Below, piece after piece: positions 32,653 to 45,128 of a stretch of 64,000 nt of DNA. The position numbers and the translations under genes were made by a program. Source of the DNA: Berberis thunbergii (lineage: Eukaryota > Streptophyta > Magnoliopsida > Ranunculales > Berberidaceae); NCBI GenBank assembly GCA_003290165.1, contig QNQO01006955.1:1-64000 (forward strand). Reading direction: 5' to 3'. The notes beneath the pieces were generated by a model. It did no database searches, had not been told where the DNA came from, and worked only from the letters and a program-made list of their open reading frames with translations. Numbering within the stretch: position 1 is the stretch's first letter; the number at the start of each line of letters is the position of its first letter.

Positions 32653-32970
32653 ATCTCAGGTTCAATGTTCCCTTATGAAAAATGCCCAAATGCTTAAAGC
32701 ATCTCCAAGAATCTCTTTAATTCATCAAAATAATATATATCAAGAAGCATGAATTTTCAAATGACATCCAAGAGTCTCCTTAAAAACTTTCATTCATCAA
32801 TATATATATTTTTATGTGGGCCCAATAGGTATAAAAAACTACAAAACATTTATTATTGTGAGTAGATAATTGAATTTACATAAGTTAGAAATGATTAACT
32901 TAGTATTAAAGAGCTACTTCACACTACTTAGTGTAGGGAGAAAAAATGCACTCCTTGGAGGCTCTTTATT
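32653..32970. other. Region after the copia remnant
   Basis: The expected 3' LTR is absent. CAATGTTCCCTTATGAAAA and TGCCCAAATGCTTA (32664-32697) nearly repeat a stretch inside the chromovirus LTR at 1363-1395. GCATCTCCAAGAATCTC (32700) and CTCCTTGGAGGCTC (32950) look like eroded inverted ends of a MITE. No gene. Confidence 0.45.
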
Positions 32971-33232
32971 CACTATAAGAAATCTGACATTAGGTGGTGA
33001 ACTTATATGTAATGAAAGTTGTCACCATTTTAGTGTTTAGGTGAGGAATTTTGACTAGTCGTCATCTATTTGTTCAAGTGAAATTTTGGTTTCCAATTCC
33101 TCACATAAACATTTCACAATTGTCACACAATAGTGAGAGGGAAAATTGGTGACTAAATGAAATACATTTGGTGAGAAAAATTAACACTTTGTCACATTTC
33201 ATCCAAAGCCCGGTCCAAGGGTGAGGAAATAG

Positions 33233-33263
<31 letters not shown>

Positions 33264-33300
33264 AAAAATGAGGAAATAAAAATTGGTTATGCATTTCTTC
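32971..33300. mobile_element. CACTA-like terminus
   Basis: CACTATAAGAAATCTGAC followed by short words in both orientations (GTGAGGAA, GTCACCATTTT, TTCCTCAC), as at CACTA ends. A 28-A homopolymer is at 33233-33260. No matching right end was found before 36352, so the extent is unknown. Confidence 0.4.
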
Positions 33301-35440
33301 CTTATGCACAAAAAACTTCTTTATCCCACAAACCTAAAGCCCACCAGTTCTTCAGTTCACGATCCTCTCTTCTAGATCATTATGACTGCAAGTGGGCTTT
33401 GATTTTGATAGAGAAGATAAACCCTTGCATCGATTTGGTTGGAGAAGAGGAACCTGATTTTGAAGTTTACAGGTACTTAAATCCTTGTGATTGTTCTCTA
33501 CATGTATGTTGTTTGTTACACAAATCTCTGTCTCTCTCCCTCTCTAAAGCACCATGAACGAAATCATTGGTTCTCTGCACTGAGTCCTTCTTCTTCTCCC
33601 TCAACAAATCCAAATCATCTTATTTCTGTAAGAAAACCCCAAAAACAAAACAAAAAACCTCATTTTTTCTCCACTTCTCCCTTATAATCTTATTTTTCTT
33701 TTTTTCACCCATGTAAATGCTTTCCAAACTTGAGAAGCTATAATCCCTTCTCTTCCCTGATTGTTTGATTGATTTCTTTCTGGGCTTTTAAAGAACTTCA
33801 AGGGATTTGTTGTAAAGATGATGAACACTCTAGATCAGCAATTAAAGTTCTTCTATGAACCCAACTACCCCACATTTTCTCCCCATATGCTATGTAACAC
33901 CTTGTCCACTTCTTCATCAAGAAGAAGGGAGTAGGTGGCTTGGCCAGTGCGGCACGTGCAACAAGGGATTATTATAGTTCGCCACTCATTGTCGAAAATT
34001 TTCTTGCAACTTCCATAAGCACGCTCTAACACTCAATTTTACACACACAGAAATTAGAGACACTCAATGAAGAAAATGGGGTTCCAACAGAAATTAGAGA
34101 CACTTGGGATAATAAGAGGAGATATCTATTCATCGCCTCACCTGCTGAAGAACAATGACTTCACACATTAAACAACGAAGCCAAGGTAACAAACAACCCC
34201 AATTGCTTTTTTGGTTTATTGATTTTCAATTCATTTCATGTTGTTATCTAGTTTTGACTCATGATTCATAATTTTTTAGTTTTGTTGAATCGAAGATGCG
34301 GTTTGGGCAGGACTAAAAGTGGGTTCAATTGCGTATGTTGCTGCTGCATGAAATATGCAATCTTCTTTCAAATGTTTTTCTTTTCTAATGAAATTTTTAT
34401 GGTTTTTGTATTGTGATGGGATCATAAAAAACCCCAATATTTATTTCTATGCATTGAGATGTAGAGATGGAGAAATAGAACAACTTATATGTTGCTGAAC
34501 CAATGCCAAGTGAAAGATGGAATTTTTATTAGCTATTTAGGAAGGCCCCAATTTATTATTATTATTATTATTTTTTTGTCATAAAGCGAAAATAAGGGTC
34601 ACCGAATATACATTGAGAGCATTTTTAAGCAATAAAGAGATATTATTTCATGTATTTTGATTGTGTTAGGCCCAAGTTGATGAAATTTCTCAACCGAGAG
34701 CATCACTTAAAATAAAATGATTTTCATTTTCCAATTCGAATTAAATAAATGACTTTGTTGAAAAGAAAGTGACCATGTTTTTGGTTTTCACCACTTAGTA
34801 GAGGTAGTTCTATATGTTTTGGGAGAAGATTCGGTAAGTTATTCATCATAAAAGGATTACAAGACCATACAACACTTTGTAATTTCATTTCTGTAACACA
34901 TCAACAAGAGTCAGAGAATTCCCAATACACATCAAAAGGACTAGACGTGGGTATTGCCGATTATTAGCTAATAATTGCTTAGGTTGATTTTGTTTTGTTG
35001 TTTGTTTGAATGTGTATTTGGGATGTTGAATGTGTGTTGTTTGTTTTTTTTTTCTCAGGGTGGTTAAAGATGTGATGAAAGGGTTGTCCGAGTAGGAGCT
35101 TGTGGCTAAACTTGAACCAATTTTACGAAAGCAGTATGATGTATATACTTTTTGTTATTGTTTTTGTTTGTACAGTTGAACTAAAAGTTTGTTAGTCTTT
35201 ATGAATGATTATTTTTGTGCTTCTATATGAATATCTATACTTTTGAGGGTGTTGTATTGTTTACACAAAAATACATGTTTTGGATGTTTGTAGCAAATGA
35301 TGGTAATGTCTATTGGTATTTAGGTTCATTCATGGAGTTTTGTGTGTTTGTGTGTGGGAGAGGGAAAGAGGATGGAATATGTGAGTTTAGTTACTGCACC
35401 ATTTCATAAAGATGGAACTTTAATTGTTATTGAGACGTAA
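33301..35440. other. Unassigned AT-rich region
   Basis: No recognisable gene. Pyrimidine-rich leader-like stretches (33530-33720), a possible exon end with TTACAGGTACTT (33467) and a short peptide frame near 35057 (containing VVKDVMKGLSE, then stop) suggest an eroded transcription unit, perhaps carried by the CACTA-like element. The evidence is too thin to name it. CAGAAATTAGAGACACT is repeated at 34049 and 34088. Confidence 0.4.
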
Positions 35441-36352
35441 TAGTTGCATTCTTTCATATTTGAATTACTTTGAGCTCCTTTTATTCTTCTTTTTTTATTT
35501 TTTGAATGTGAAATTTTTCATAAGAAATGCATTCATAAGTAATGCTCTGTAGTTTTAAGATAGATTCTCTACTTTGACATGCTTTAGAATAATGAAAACC
35601 TTATACTCTGTGTATATACTAGGGTATTCCTCGTGTCATTGGCACGATAAAAGTTTAACATGATAAATAGAGTTTATTCTACTTTAAATATCAAGATAAA
35701 TAAATATAAAAATGTTGAGTATGAGAATCGAACTCATGCACCTTAAGTGTTTTAAGTTCTATGAGATTCGTTAGATTCTTATATGTAGTTACTTTTCAGC
35801 CGTCTTTTATTTCCAACCTCAAACACTATCATGTTCTGTAATATTTAGATAGTTGCATTCTTTCATATTTGAATTACTTTGAGCTTCTTTTATTCTTCTT
35901 TTATATTTTTTGAATGTGAAATTTTTCATAAGAAATGCTCAATAGTTTTATGAGAGATTTGCTACTTTGACATGCTTTAGAATAATCAAAACCTTATACT
36001 CAGTGTATTTACTAGGGTATTCCTCATGTCATTGACACGATAAAAGTTTAACATAATAAATAGAATTTATTCTACTTTAAATATCAAGATAAATAAATAT
36101 AAAAATGTTGGGTAGAATCGAACTCATGCACTTTAGGTGCTTTAAGTTATATGAGATTCGTTAGATTCTTATATTTGGTTAATTCTCAGCCGTCTTTTAT
36201 CTTCATCCTCAAACAATATCCTGTTTTGTAATATAGACTGGAGTATTTCCCTTGCCATAGGTATGATAAAAATTTATTCTACTTTAAATATCAAGATAAA
36301 TAAATACAAAAATGTTGGGTATGAGAATCAAACCCATGCATTCTTGGTGCTT
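35441..36352. repeat. Tandem repeat, about 409-bp unit, two full and one partial copy
   Basis: TAGTTGCATTCTTTCATATT at 35441 recurs at 35850. Each unit also holds CATGCTTTAGAATAAT, TATCAAGATAAATAAATA and GAATCGAACTCATGCAC. A partial third copy starts near 36235 and stops at 36352, where the next retroelement begins. The GAATCGAACTC word is the complement of a pol III B box, so a SINE part is possible, but no A box was found. Confidence 0.82.
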
Positions 36353-37720
36353 TGATCAATCTCAAGTCATACCACAAACGCACGGTTATCTATTGAGTTA
36401 GATAACGACAAATACGGGTTGAATCCCACAAAGAGAGCTATAAAATATTGGAAAACTAATCTTCAAGCCTCTTTGGAAACTTATCCTAGTTAGAAAATAA
36501 TTGAAGGGTGAAATGTTTGAACTAAAAATGCACAATAAAACCTAAATATGTGAGTTAGGGCTTTAAGTTTACCATCATGATTAGATGACACCATTAGGCC
36601 ATTCTTATATTAATCTTTTCCAAATTCCTATACACATAGATTCTCATCTCACCTTAGGATGAAAAATATGGCATTCTGAGAAAATTTGATTTCAAGCTTA
36701 ATTAATATTAGTAACCAAATAATCAAATGTGAATTTAAAAGCATATAAGGAATCCATACTTAAATGAAACACCAAATATCTAACAAATCACAATGAAACT
36801 TAGACTAATACTATGTGAACATTGTAAGGTGTTTGTTAGAGAAATGCAAGTATAGAAACCTATCTAATCTTAAGCTTAAGAAGTAGAAGAAGAAAACATG
36901 GATTGAATTCATAACATGAAACACAAAACATCTTACTTACATCATATGATCATATGATACAACCAAGCAACAAGACCAATCTAACTAAATTTGCTTCTCT
37001 AATATATGAAAATGGAATGACTAATCTAAAAAAGAACCATCTTGGAGCTATCCTCCCATGGGCTCACCCACACCCTAAGGTGGGATGTTAGTCAAACATG
37101 GTAAGCTCTAGGCATTGTCCACTTAATACTTTAAATACTACAATAACTACTTTCAATTTTATTGCAACTGTTTGGCTTTCTTCCTACCTCGAAGTGTACT
37201 CCAAGCCTGGTGTATTTATAGGTGAAGAGGTGTGAGATGGTATAATGGATTGTGGAATAAAATAAGGAAAATAATATAGTGAAATAAAATAAGAAAAATA
37301 TAAGAGAATATGTTTGAAAATAGATGGTGGAATAACAAAAAGATAAAAAAATATGGTGTAATAAAATAAGAAAAAGATAAGGGAATATATTGGAGAATGG
37401 ATGGTGGAATATGTAGCGATTCCTTTTGGCTAGGATGAAGTTGTCATGTGGATGTCCAGATCTTCAAATTAATATTCACGAGATTCATAGATGATGGTGC
37501 TTTGTGGGCTTGACTTTATGGACATTGGGCTTGAAAATCTTTGGTAATGCATGTATCTTCCAATGGGCTTTATTGTTGAAATTAGCCTTATTGTGTCATT
37601 TTGTGCATATTTGATGATTAATACTTGAATTCCTGCATTATACACAAAATACACATAATGAAAGTTTTTCATTAGATAATAGAACATAACAAATATAGAA
37701 TTAGGGGCTTAAATGTATCA
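36353..37720 (-). repeat. 3' LTR of the LARD-like element
   Basis: 1,368 bp, plus strand TGATCAATCTCAAG to AAATGTATCA. Its first 370 bases match 44765-45128 (for example CACGGTTATCTATT.AGTTAG, GATGACACCATTAGGCCA). A minus-strand TATA box (CTATAAATACACC) is at 37212-37221. It is inserted in the third unit of the tandem repeat to its left. Confidence 0.82.
37213..37220 (-). promoter_or_regulatory. TATA box in the LARD-like LTR
   Basis: The minus strand reads CTATAAATA upstream of CACCAGGCTTGG. Its position in the LTR fits the U3/R border. Confidence 0.5.
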
Positions 37721-39379
37721 TTTATAAGGTTTTTTTAAATCCCCCCAAGCCTACATTTTGCTATTCCTTGATTAAAAGAAGATTGAAACTAACTCACTTT
37801 GGTAGGAATCACGATTACATTTAGCATATCTAATAAGCCTTTAAACCTCTAGGTTTCCTTTAGTGCACCAGTTGCAGTCTCGCGAGGGTTTTCATAAATG
37901 ATACTCACAAACATTAGTGATAATTGGTACTCAGACTCAATAATTTAGTAAAAAAACAATTATTTTCTTATTTAACCTTAGAGAGTTCCTACTTGAATGC
38001 GTAAGCCTCAAGAGATGTATTCTTGTAACTTCTTGATCAATATTAAGTCAATAAGTGATTTCAGTAAGCACTATTCAAAAGACATAGGAATTATGCATTC
38101 AAGTTTATAAAAAAAAGTTTGATCATCTTCTTTGTTGCAAATTTTAGTTTAAAAATGGACATATTTTGATCACATTCTAGAAAATTCGCTTCAAATCTCA
38201 CAAGGTATATAATCACTCAGATATTTGGCTATTTTCTTTTAAATGTATGTGAATAAGATGAAACAATGAATAAAAGATAGTTCACATACAAGACAAAAGA
38301 TCAGAATTCGAGAATAAAATAAATATGATCTCAAGAAAGAATATCATCCGTTGATAATGTTAATTCATTCACCACAATATTTCTTAATTCACCCTCCACA
38401 CTTACTGCCATATTTTCCTAAGGATCAAAATATTTTGACTAGGTTGTAATGGGGCTTAGGAAAGGATGACATTGAATGTTAAGGACAAACAAAAGTAATT
38501 TTGATAAGGTTAGAGGTCTTCTATAAGTGTTGACCTTCATGGATTGGCTTAACACATTCTTTTTCTATTAAAGAGCTTTACATCTCCATGGATGTGGAAA
38601 ATAAGGGCTACTTGGTTTTTTTTTTTTTTTTTTTTTCCAGCCTTGTACAAAATGGTATTGGAATGTGAAGTTCTTTCTACTCGTTTTGGCACTAAGAAGT
38701 GTATACCTATCTATTGATGGTGATAAAACCTTCTTTGTTAATCATTCATCTCCAACCTTTCTCAAAAGGTCAGAAAAAATATAATTGGGTAATTTTGGGG
38801 TTTTCAATTTATGGGTTAACTACAAAACTGTTAATATGACAAACTTCAAACTGGCTCCAAGGCTAAACAATACATGGGAAGGTTAAAAGGCTCAATCTAG
38901 GCAAATAATGACTTTTCTTCATTTCCCACGAATAACATGGTTTAAATGCCTCGGGTGAATTTCATAATGTACTGTAATTGTATGATTCAACTTTGATGAA
39001 TTAGTTTAAAACCCTCAAAAAGAAGAAAAGGCTACAAATCTCACAGGGTTCAAGTCTCCACTGTTATTCTCATGTTCACAAATAACTAATCCACTTTTCA
39101 ACTTTAAAGAAGAACATCGAAGCTAAAACACAACTCTCAATGCAAACTCTTAGAAAATGCCTAGCTTATAAGTAGTACAAACTAGTGCCTAATATTGATA
39201 AATTACTAACTTTCAAAGTTTCAAATCTTACACTCAGATGCCTTTGCAACTAGATTTATGGAACCTAATTTCATCATGGGTAAGTACTCGGGTTATAAAG
39301 AAAAAAAACAAAAAAAAAATTATTGACTTAATAATCTGGATAACCCATTTTCAAATGAAATATAAATTTTGAAATATCC

Positions 39380-39410
<31 letters not shown>

Positions 39411-39898
39411 CCAAAGCTAAATCATACATTGTCTTCAATGTTCTAAAATAAGACACCATGGGTCGACATGAACAAGAGAGAAACAATAATAAATAAAAAT
39501 GGAAAATGTATATCATTAAACAACATGAGAGCTCAAATGACTTCTATTAAGATCCAAAAATAGGCTCCAAGTGACTTTCCCTTTTTTGATTTTTTTTAAA
39601 TTCAGTTGACCTAATATATACACTAAAATCTTAATCTAATAATAAATCATACAATAACAATCTAAAATTTTGTGGGTCATACCAAACTTGATTATACGAG
39701 ACAAAAAAAATGCAATTAATTTAACAGGCCCCACAAGTGAATCCAAGGAAACCTCTTAAGATTAAATTGTATCTTTAGCTCAGAAAATGTTTCCTCAAAA
39801 GAATGATGCAATTTCAATTTGTCAAAAGGAGTAAAATCAATTTGGTGTTCTAAGAAAGGCCATCGGTCAGGCGTGGATAGGTCATCGTCTTCTTCAAG
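37721..39898 (-). other. Untranslated 3' interior of the LARD-like element
   Basis: No gene. The minus-strand GGCTTGGGGGGATTT (37741-37755) is the likely plus-strand primer tract. A T run of about 22 bases is at 38618-38637. A 36-base C run is annotated separately. Confidence 0.55.
39382..39417. repeat. Homopolymer of 36 C
   Basis: An unbroken run of 36 cytosines on the plus strand, after TATCCCT and before TCTCC. On the element's own strand it is poly-G. Such length is rare in plant DNA and is prone to polymerase slippage, so the exact count may be an assembly estimate. Confidence 0.9.
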
Positions 39899-40237
39899 TT
39901 ATTCACAATTTGTTTTACATATGACAAAATAATCCTCGAAGGTTTTTGAAACATGCAATTCAAGTCTAAACTTAGGGAACTTTCTAATACTGAAGAGAAT
40001 GCTAGCAAATTTCTTAGGTTTCACCTTTGTATTGGACATGAATGTTCCAACAATGGTCAAAATATCACAAGAGTCACATGACAATTCAATTGAATAATCA
40101 TTTATGTCAACATCTTGTGTGTACATATGATTTACATCAATAAGCACAGGGTTAGGTATAGAATCGTCATGACTAATTTCATCTTGAACCCAACACTCAT
40201 GATTCACCCGTAATCCTGCTTCATCACATTGTCTCAC
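39899..40237 (-). CDS. Unknown small frame in the LARD-like element, 112 codons
   Basis: Open from the ATG at 40237 to the stop at 39899. Acidic first half (DVDINDYSIELSCDSCDI), basic second half (TKVKPKKFASILFSIRKF). In-frame sequence continues upstream past the ATG, so it may be the tail of a longer broken Gag-like frame (40240-40760 has further pieces such as NHLGTNTNPIGVMNLLG). No family is recognised and no zinc knuckle is seen. Confidence 0.3.
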   Translation of the reverse strand: MRQCDEAGLRVNHECWVQDEISHDDSIPNPVLIDVNHMYTQDVDINDYSIELSCDSCDILTIVGTFMSNTKVKPKKFASILFSIRKFPKFRLELHVSKTFEDYFVICKTNCE

Positions 40238-42285
40238 ATGTTTTATCCACTCATCTTGTTCTACCTAGGGAGTTTGATGTGTTGATATAAGTATATCAAT
40301 GTGACACAATTCATTAAGTCTCTCTCTCTCTCTTCTAATAAACGTTCTTCACATTCATCCCCAACATTCATCAATGCATCATTTTTAAGCCTTAAATCTA
40401 AAATTTCAGACAAAAGATGGTTACTGGCCTGCTGACTTTATTTTATCTCTCGTATGGAATGACTTAAGGGGTGCATATATTGATCTAGGCTCTATTGGAA
40501 TGAAGGAGAAATGTTAGTTTTCTCTCGTGAGCTAATTGGATATGAAGATGATGTGGATTGCATATTTTACATAACGTGGTATGGATTGGTCTCTACCAAA
40601 GGCATTGTAGGACAACTAAGGTAAGGCTTATTATTATGCACATATTGGGGGATCAAAGAATGGTGTACACCTAAAAGGTTCATAACCCCAATTGGGTTGG
40701 TGTTGGTTCCAAGGTGGTTGGTTTCCATATCTATTTTATGAAAATTGATTGGTATAATCAAAACTTGATTCTAAGGGTTGACCTTGGTTTACTGAGGCAA
40801 AGTAATTTGCCTCAGCATTGCCATCATTTTCTCAATGAAAATCCATAATTGTATGGCTTCTAACACAAGAGAAACTCCTTAAGACTGAACTTGAATCAAT
40901 TTTGATCGGAATTTTTTTTTTTTTTGAAATTTTTTGTTTGTAAATGACTAAAATCTATGACCTAAACTAAATGCAATATGCAAATGTACCTAAAGGGAGA
41001 CACTAATAATGACACACAAGCAAGGCTCAATCAATTCATATCCATCCATCTAGCAAACAACAAGTTGATTATTTTCAATTAAGTGCAATAGACGATTGAT
41101 TTTATGACTCAATCTAATTGAAGTGGAGAATGATTTGAGCATCTCAAAATCAATTCTCACCATAGTTAGATTTTCCCATGTGTCTTGTGAGTAAGTAAGA
41201 GGTAGCTTATTATGTAAAAATTCCCTAGACCACCACACTAGGCAGATGTGCGTTCTAGCCAGGTTTTACCCTGTTTGGTATGCTAGAATTGCTAAGCCTT
41301 TGAATGTCATCTTTAAGATCCAAGGATTTCTTACGATATTTAGCTGTCACTTAAAAACTTTCAAGAACCCTTGTGTTCCTAATAAAAAAGATTAGACTTG
41401 TGAAAAACTTTGTCGAAGCACTACTTTCTAGGCGAAATGGTGGTGCAATCATACTGATTTTTACTGGTGCATATCAATTGGCACTAGAGAAGCCTTACTT
41501 CAAAAGAGTTCAATCACAGTCTATTCCTTTCCGAGGTCCTATAAACACCGTTCTAATTGGCTCTAGTCATCTGAGTTCATTTTATTAAATTTGGCCAAGT
41601 TTGAATGTATTGTAGTGATGAGGTTGGTAATCAAATCCCACTTAGATGCAAATGGCCAAGTCCGTTCTTATGTAGTTTAGCATAGTTGGATATCTTGCAA
41701 AAATATAAAAACTCAAAATCATTTTAGAAACACTTCTTGTAGGAGATTTGAAGTGGGTTGAGAGAGGTACCTAACTTTGCTTCTGGTTATATCTTAGACC
41801 CTATTTTATCTATTAATTACAACTTAATAGTACAAATTTAAATCCTCATAATCACTCAAAAAAAACAAAAAAAATGTCTTAATTATGATCAAAATATCCT
41901 CCATTGTTCACTAAGTTCAACAAAGCTCTTCTCCAAGTATCTTTTTGCACAAACCCTGAAAATTACACAATAGGAGAATGATTAATGGCTTAAAAAACAA
42001 AGTATAGAATCAAAGTTTTGAAAATCATTCAAGTTTGGCAAAACAGTGTATTGATAGAAATTTCTAGAACTGATAGATCGACTTTGAAAAATCGTGCAGA
42101 GTTCAATAATTGATGAAATTTAGATATTCAAATTTTTATTGATTAATAAAAATCCAAAGTTTTCTTAGAAAAATTCTAAAAATTCATTTGTCAGCTAGAA
42201 GGTTACTGAAAGTCGAAGTGAACTCAAACCAAAGTGCACTGTCCAGATTGTGTAGATCTTGCAAGAATTCCTATTCTGTTTCAAG
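40238..42285 (-). other. 5' interior of the LARD-like element, no clear gene
   Basis: AT-rich, frequent stops in all frames. A CT microsatellite is at 40319-40335. Short open frames at 40567-40761 and 41050-41238 are not supported. Confidence 0.45.
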
Positions 42286-44307
42286 TAGGGGTGGGCACGG
42301 TTCGGATCTGTTCCAAATTTGGAGGAACCTAACTTTAACCGTTTAAAATTAATGGATCTGATCCGGTCCGGATCCCCTCATTTTGAACATTGGAACCGAA
42401 CCTAACTCGAACCGTTTGGAACGGTCCGGTTCCAAACGGTTCCAAATCTAGGAAGCTTTTGACATAATCAATTGTGCTTGTAGCAACATTAGAAACAAAG
42501 AAGATAGGATAAGACAGATGATTTTGTGCCCAGTGATGCAGTTTGTACAAGGTTATAGCCTTTTAGAATTTGTAAAATGTTAACCAGCAGGGAATGACTA
42601 GAATATAGTTAACACTTGCAACCCTGACCTGCTCCAATATCAAAATAAGTTCCAAAACCCTCCTTGCTGTATCAATAGGAAGTAGTATGTTCCCATCTGC
42701 CCTCATGGTCTTCATAATTGCATTTGGAAGGAACATATAATGTGAACCAAATTAATATTCATCACCTTACAAAATGTTAACAACATGAATATTTCTAAAG
42801 AATCTCAAGTTCAGGATCATAAAAAAACCAAAATCAAAATGTTGATTAGTGCAATTTCATACAAATGAACAGATTTTTCAAGCAACAAATTTAAAAATGA
42901 TCAAAAGGAGTAAATAAATATGATATCAACAAATAACAAGTCAATGCACAAAAGAAAATACATCATTTATGCAATAGCTTCCATGCAGTATCTTTCAATT
43001 AAATGAAAAAAGATTTAAGATATGCAAAACAATCACATTATAAGCATTCTAAGCGTATATGATACTGCATGGAAATGACTGAATTTATGAATACAACAAA
43101 ACATGTATAAATGAGAATTTACGAATTTATGATAATGCATGGAGTCTTTTGCATTCTTATAAGCATTCTAAGCATAAATTGTTTTGCATGTTTCATACAA
43201 CAATTTATGAGAATGCAATATACTCGTGCATTCTCATAAATACAACAAGAAATGTATAAATGAAAATGACTGAATTTTACTCGAAATACCTAGAAAATCA
43301 TCCTTTAGGCATCTAGAAGGTGGATTGTTTAAAGCATTATAAGCATCCGTAATCAAAACAGCAGGACGCACAAATGATTCTAGAATAGTTCCATTGAAGT
43401 GCCTGAAATCGCAACACCATCAAGTAAGCTTTCACATTTGCAATATCATAAGTGTTCAAATTCATCAAAATCTAAACCTACCTGATGTGGTGGAAGGGGC
43501 TGGTGAAATAGTATGATGTCTATTCCTTTGATGAAGCAGGTGATGATGATGTTTTAACAAGAAGCCACTATTAGAACATATGATGTAATCAAGCAATACA
43601 AAAAACACAAAATTCAGAAACGACCCCAACAACCAAATTCAAAAACAAAACTCAAATCAATCGGATAGATCTCGAATACCCAATCGACAATTCAATTTCA
43701 ATCCCCCTAATCTAAAAATCTCTCCAATTACAACCCCTTTAATTAACCAACCAAATGAATCTCTCCAAAGAAGGAAATTGAAGAAGAAGAAGAAGAAATC
43801 GAACAAAGAAGAAGAGGAGTTAACGCTCTTGCAAGCGAAGTACTCGATCTTCTTCTTCTTTCTTGCTTTGTAGACCGTCTGGATGGATTCTTGCAAGCGG
43901 AGTGAAACCCTAATTGAAATCCAAGAAAGAACGAAGAGAGCAACTAAGAAAGAGATAGAGAGAGGTTACCGAGTGTTTGCCGTGGTCGATGGCTTCATAG
44001 ATGTGATAATGATGAAGGATCTCTGTGGGAGTGAGAGAAGAAGAAGAGAGCCCTGTGGAGGTGAAAAAGATGGAGAAGAGGGAGAGAAGAGGAAAGCATC
44101 GGGGGTAAGATAGATTGTGATTTGAAACGGGTCCAACCCGGACCGTTTCTTTTTAAATAATAGGAATCGGGTCCGAACCGTTTTATAACGGATCCGAACC
44201 AATCTGGACCGTATCTAAAAACACAACATTAATATCCGAACCGTTTAGAGAAAAACGGTCCGGTTCGGTTTGAATCCGCGGATCCTCAACCCGTTTGCCC
44301 ACCCCTA
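42286..44307. mobile_element. hAT-type element, 2.0 kb
   Basis: TAGGGGTGGGCACGG to TTTGCCCACCCCTA. Flanks are GTTTCAAG (42278-42285) and GTTTCAAC (44308-44315), an 8-bp duplication with one mismatch. Subterminal regions consist of AACGGTCCGG and GGATCCG-type words. It is the same family as 51834-52911, in the opposite orientation, but twice as long. The extra middle has leader-like sequence and short frames (43657-44202), which may be the eroded first exon of a transposase. No transposase domain (such as the C-terminal dimerisation motif) is visible. Confidence 0.9.
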
Positions 44308-44740
44308 GTTTCAACCGGTTATCCAAGTTGAAATAAAAAAGATGATATAGAAACTAGACAAGATTATATAGAATTTGGAAACGCTCAAAACAAGATTATC
44401 AATCAATAGAAACATTAGTTCAAACATCAGTCATCTGCAGCAGTCAAATTTCAGCACAAGCGGTCCAACTTCAAAAATTAGTTTCTTACTAACCTTTGAT
44501 CCAATAAACAAATGGAAATATGTCCTTGAAACTTCAGATCAGGTAAATTTACCAATAAATTGAAAAGGATAAACTCAAACATTAGTTGGTCTAAAAAATG
44601 CAAATATGAAAATGTTACAGAGTTTTCAGACTACAAATGTTATCAAAACAATGCAAATGCACCTAAACTATGAAAATGAACCTAAACGAAACTAGTAATA
44701 AACATTCAAAATTGATTTTAAAACTAATTTTCCTTTGCTC

Positions 44741-44758
44741 TCCCCGTCAACAGTGCCA
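44741..44758 (-). other. Primer binding site of the LARD-like element
   Basis: The minus strand reads TGGCACTGTTGACGGGGA, six bases after the LTR end. It is similar to Athila/Tat primer sites. Confidence 0.8.
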
Positions 44759-44764
44759 AAAACT

Positions 44765-45128
44765 TGATCAATTTCAATTCACACCGCAAGCACACGGTTA
44801 TCTATTAAGTTAGATAACAGCAAATACGGGTCAAATCACACAAAGAGAGCTATAAAATATCAAAAAACTAATCTTCAAGCCTCTTTTGAAACTTAACCTA
44901 GTTAGAAAAAAATTGATGGGTGAAGTGTTTGAACTAAAAATAAAATCTAAATTTGAGAGTTAGGGCTTCGAATTTACCATCATGATTAGATGACACCATT
45001 AGGCCACTCTTAGATTAATCTTTCCCAAATTCATATACACATCCTAAGGTAGATTTTCATCTCACCTTAGGATGGAAAATATGGCATTATGAGAAAATTT
45101 GATTTCAAGCTTAATTAATATTACTAAC
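44765..45128 (-). repeat. 5' LTR of the LARD-like element, truncated by element 2
   Basis: Plus strand TGATCAATTTCAATTC..., matching 36353-36716. It ends at TTACTAAC, where element 2 starts. No continuation was found to the right. Confidence 0.82.

Larger units (their letters stand above)
36353..45128 (-). mobile_element. Large non-autonomous LTR element (LARD-like), minus strand
   Basis: Left (3') LTR 36353-37720, purine tract at 37741-37756, a mostly non-coding interior, primer site 44741-44758, and right (5') LTR from 44765 cut at 45128 by element 2. No RT, protease or integrase motif is seen. One frame of 112 codons (39899-40237) and nearby fragments are all that is open. The primer site is of the Athila/Tat kind. 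A 2-kb hAT-type element lies at 42286-44307. The rest of the right LTR is not found past element 2. Confidence 0.75.

Noticed and set aside
33300..33760. Possible host gene 5' leader with an intron
   Set aside because: Only pyrimidine-rich leader and a CAGGTACTT word; no downstream coding exon could be followed.
35700..35740. Antisense tRNA gene at GAATCGAACTC
   Set aside because: Only the B box complement is present; no A box or acceptor stem, and the sequence is part of a tandem unit.
43657..44202. Overlapping frames in the large hAT element as a captured host gene
   Set aside because: No domain recognised, frames conflict, and low-complexity GAAGAAG repeats dominate; at most an eroded transposase exon.
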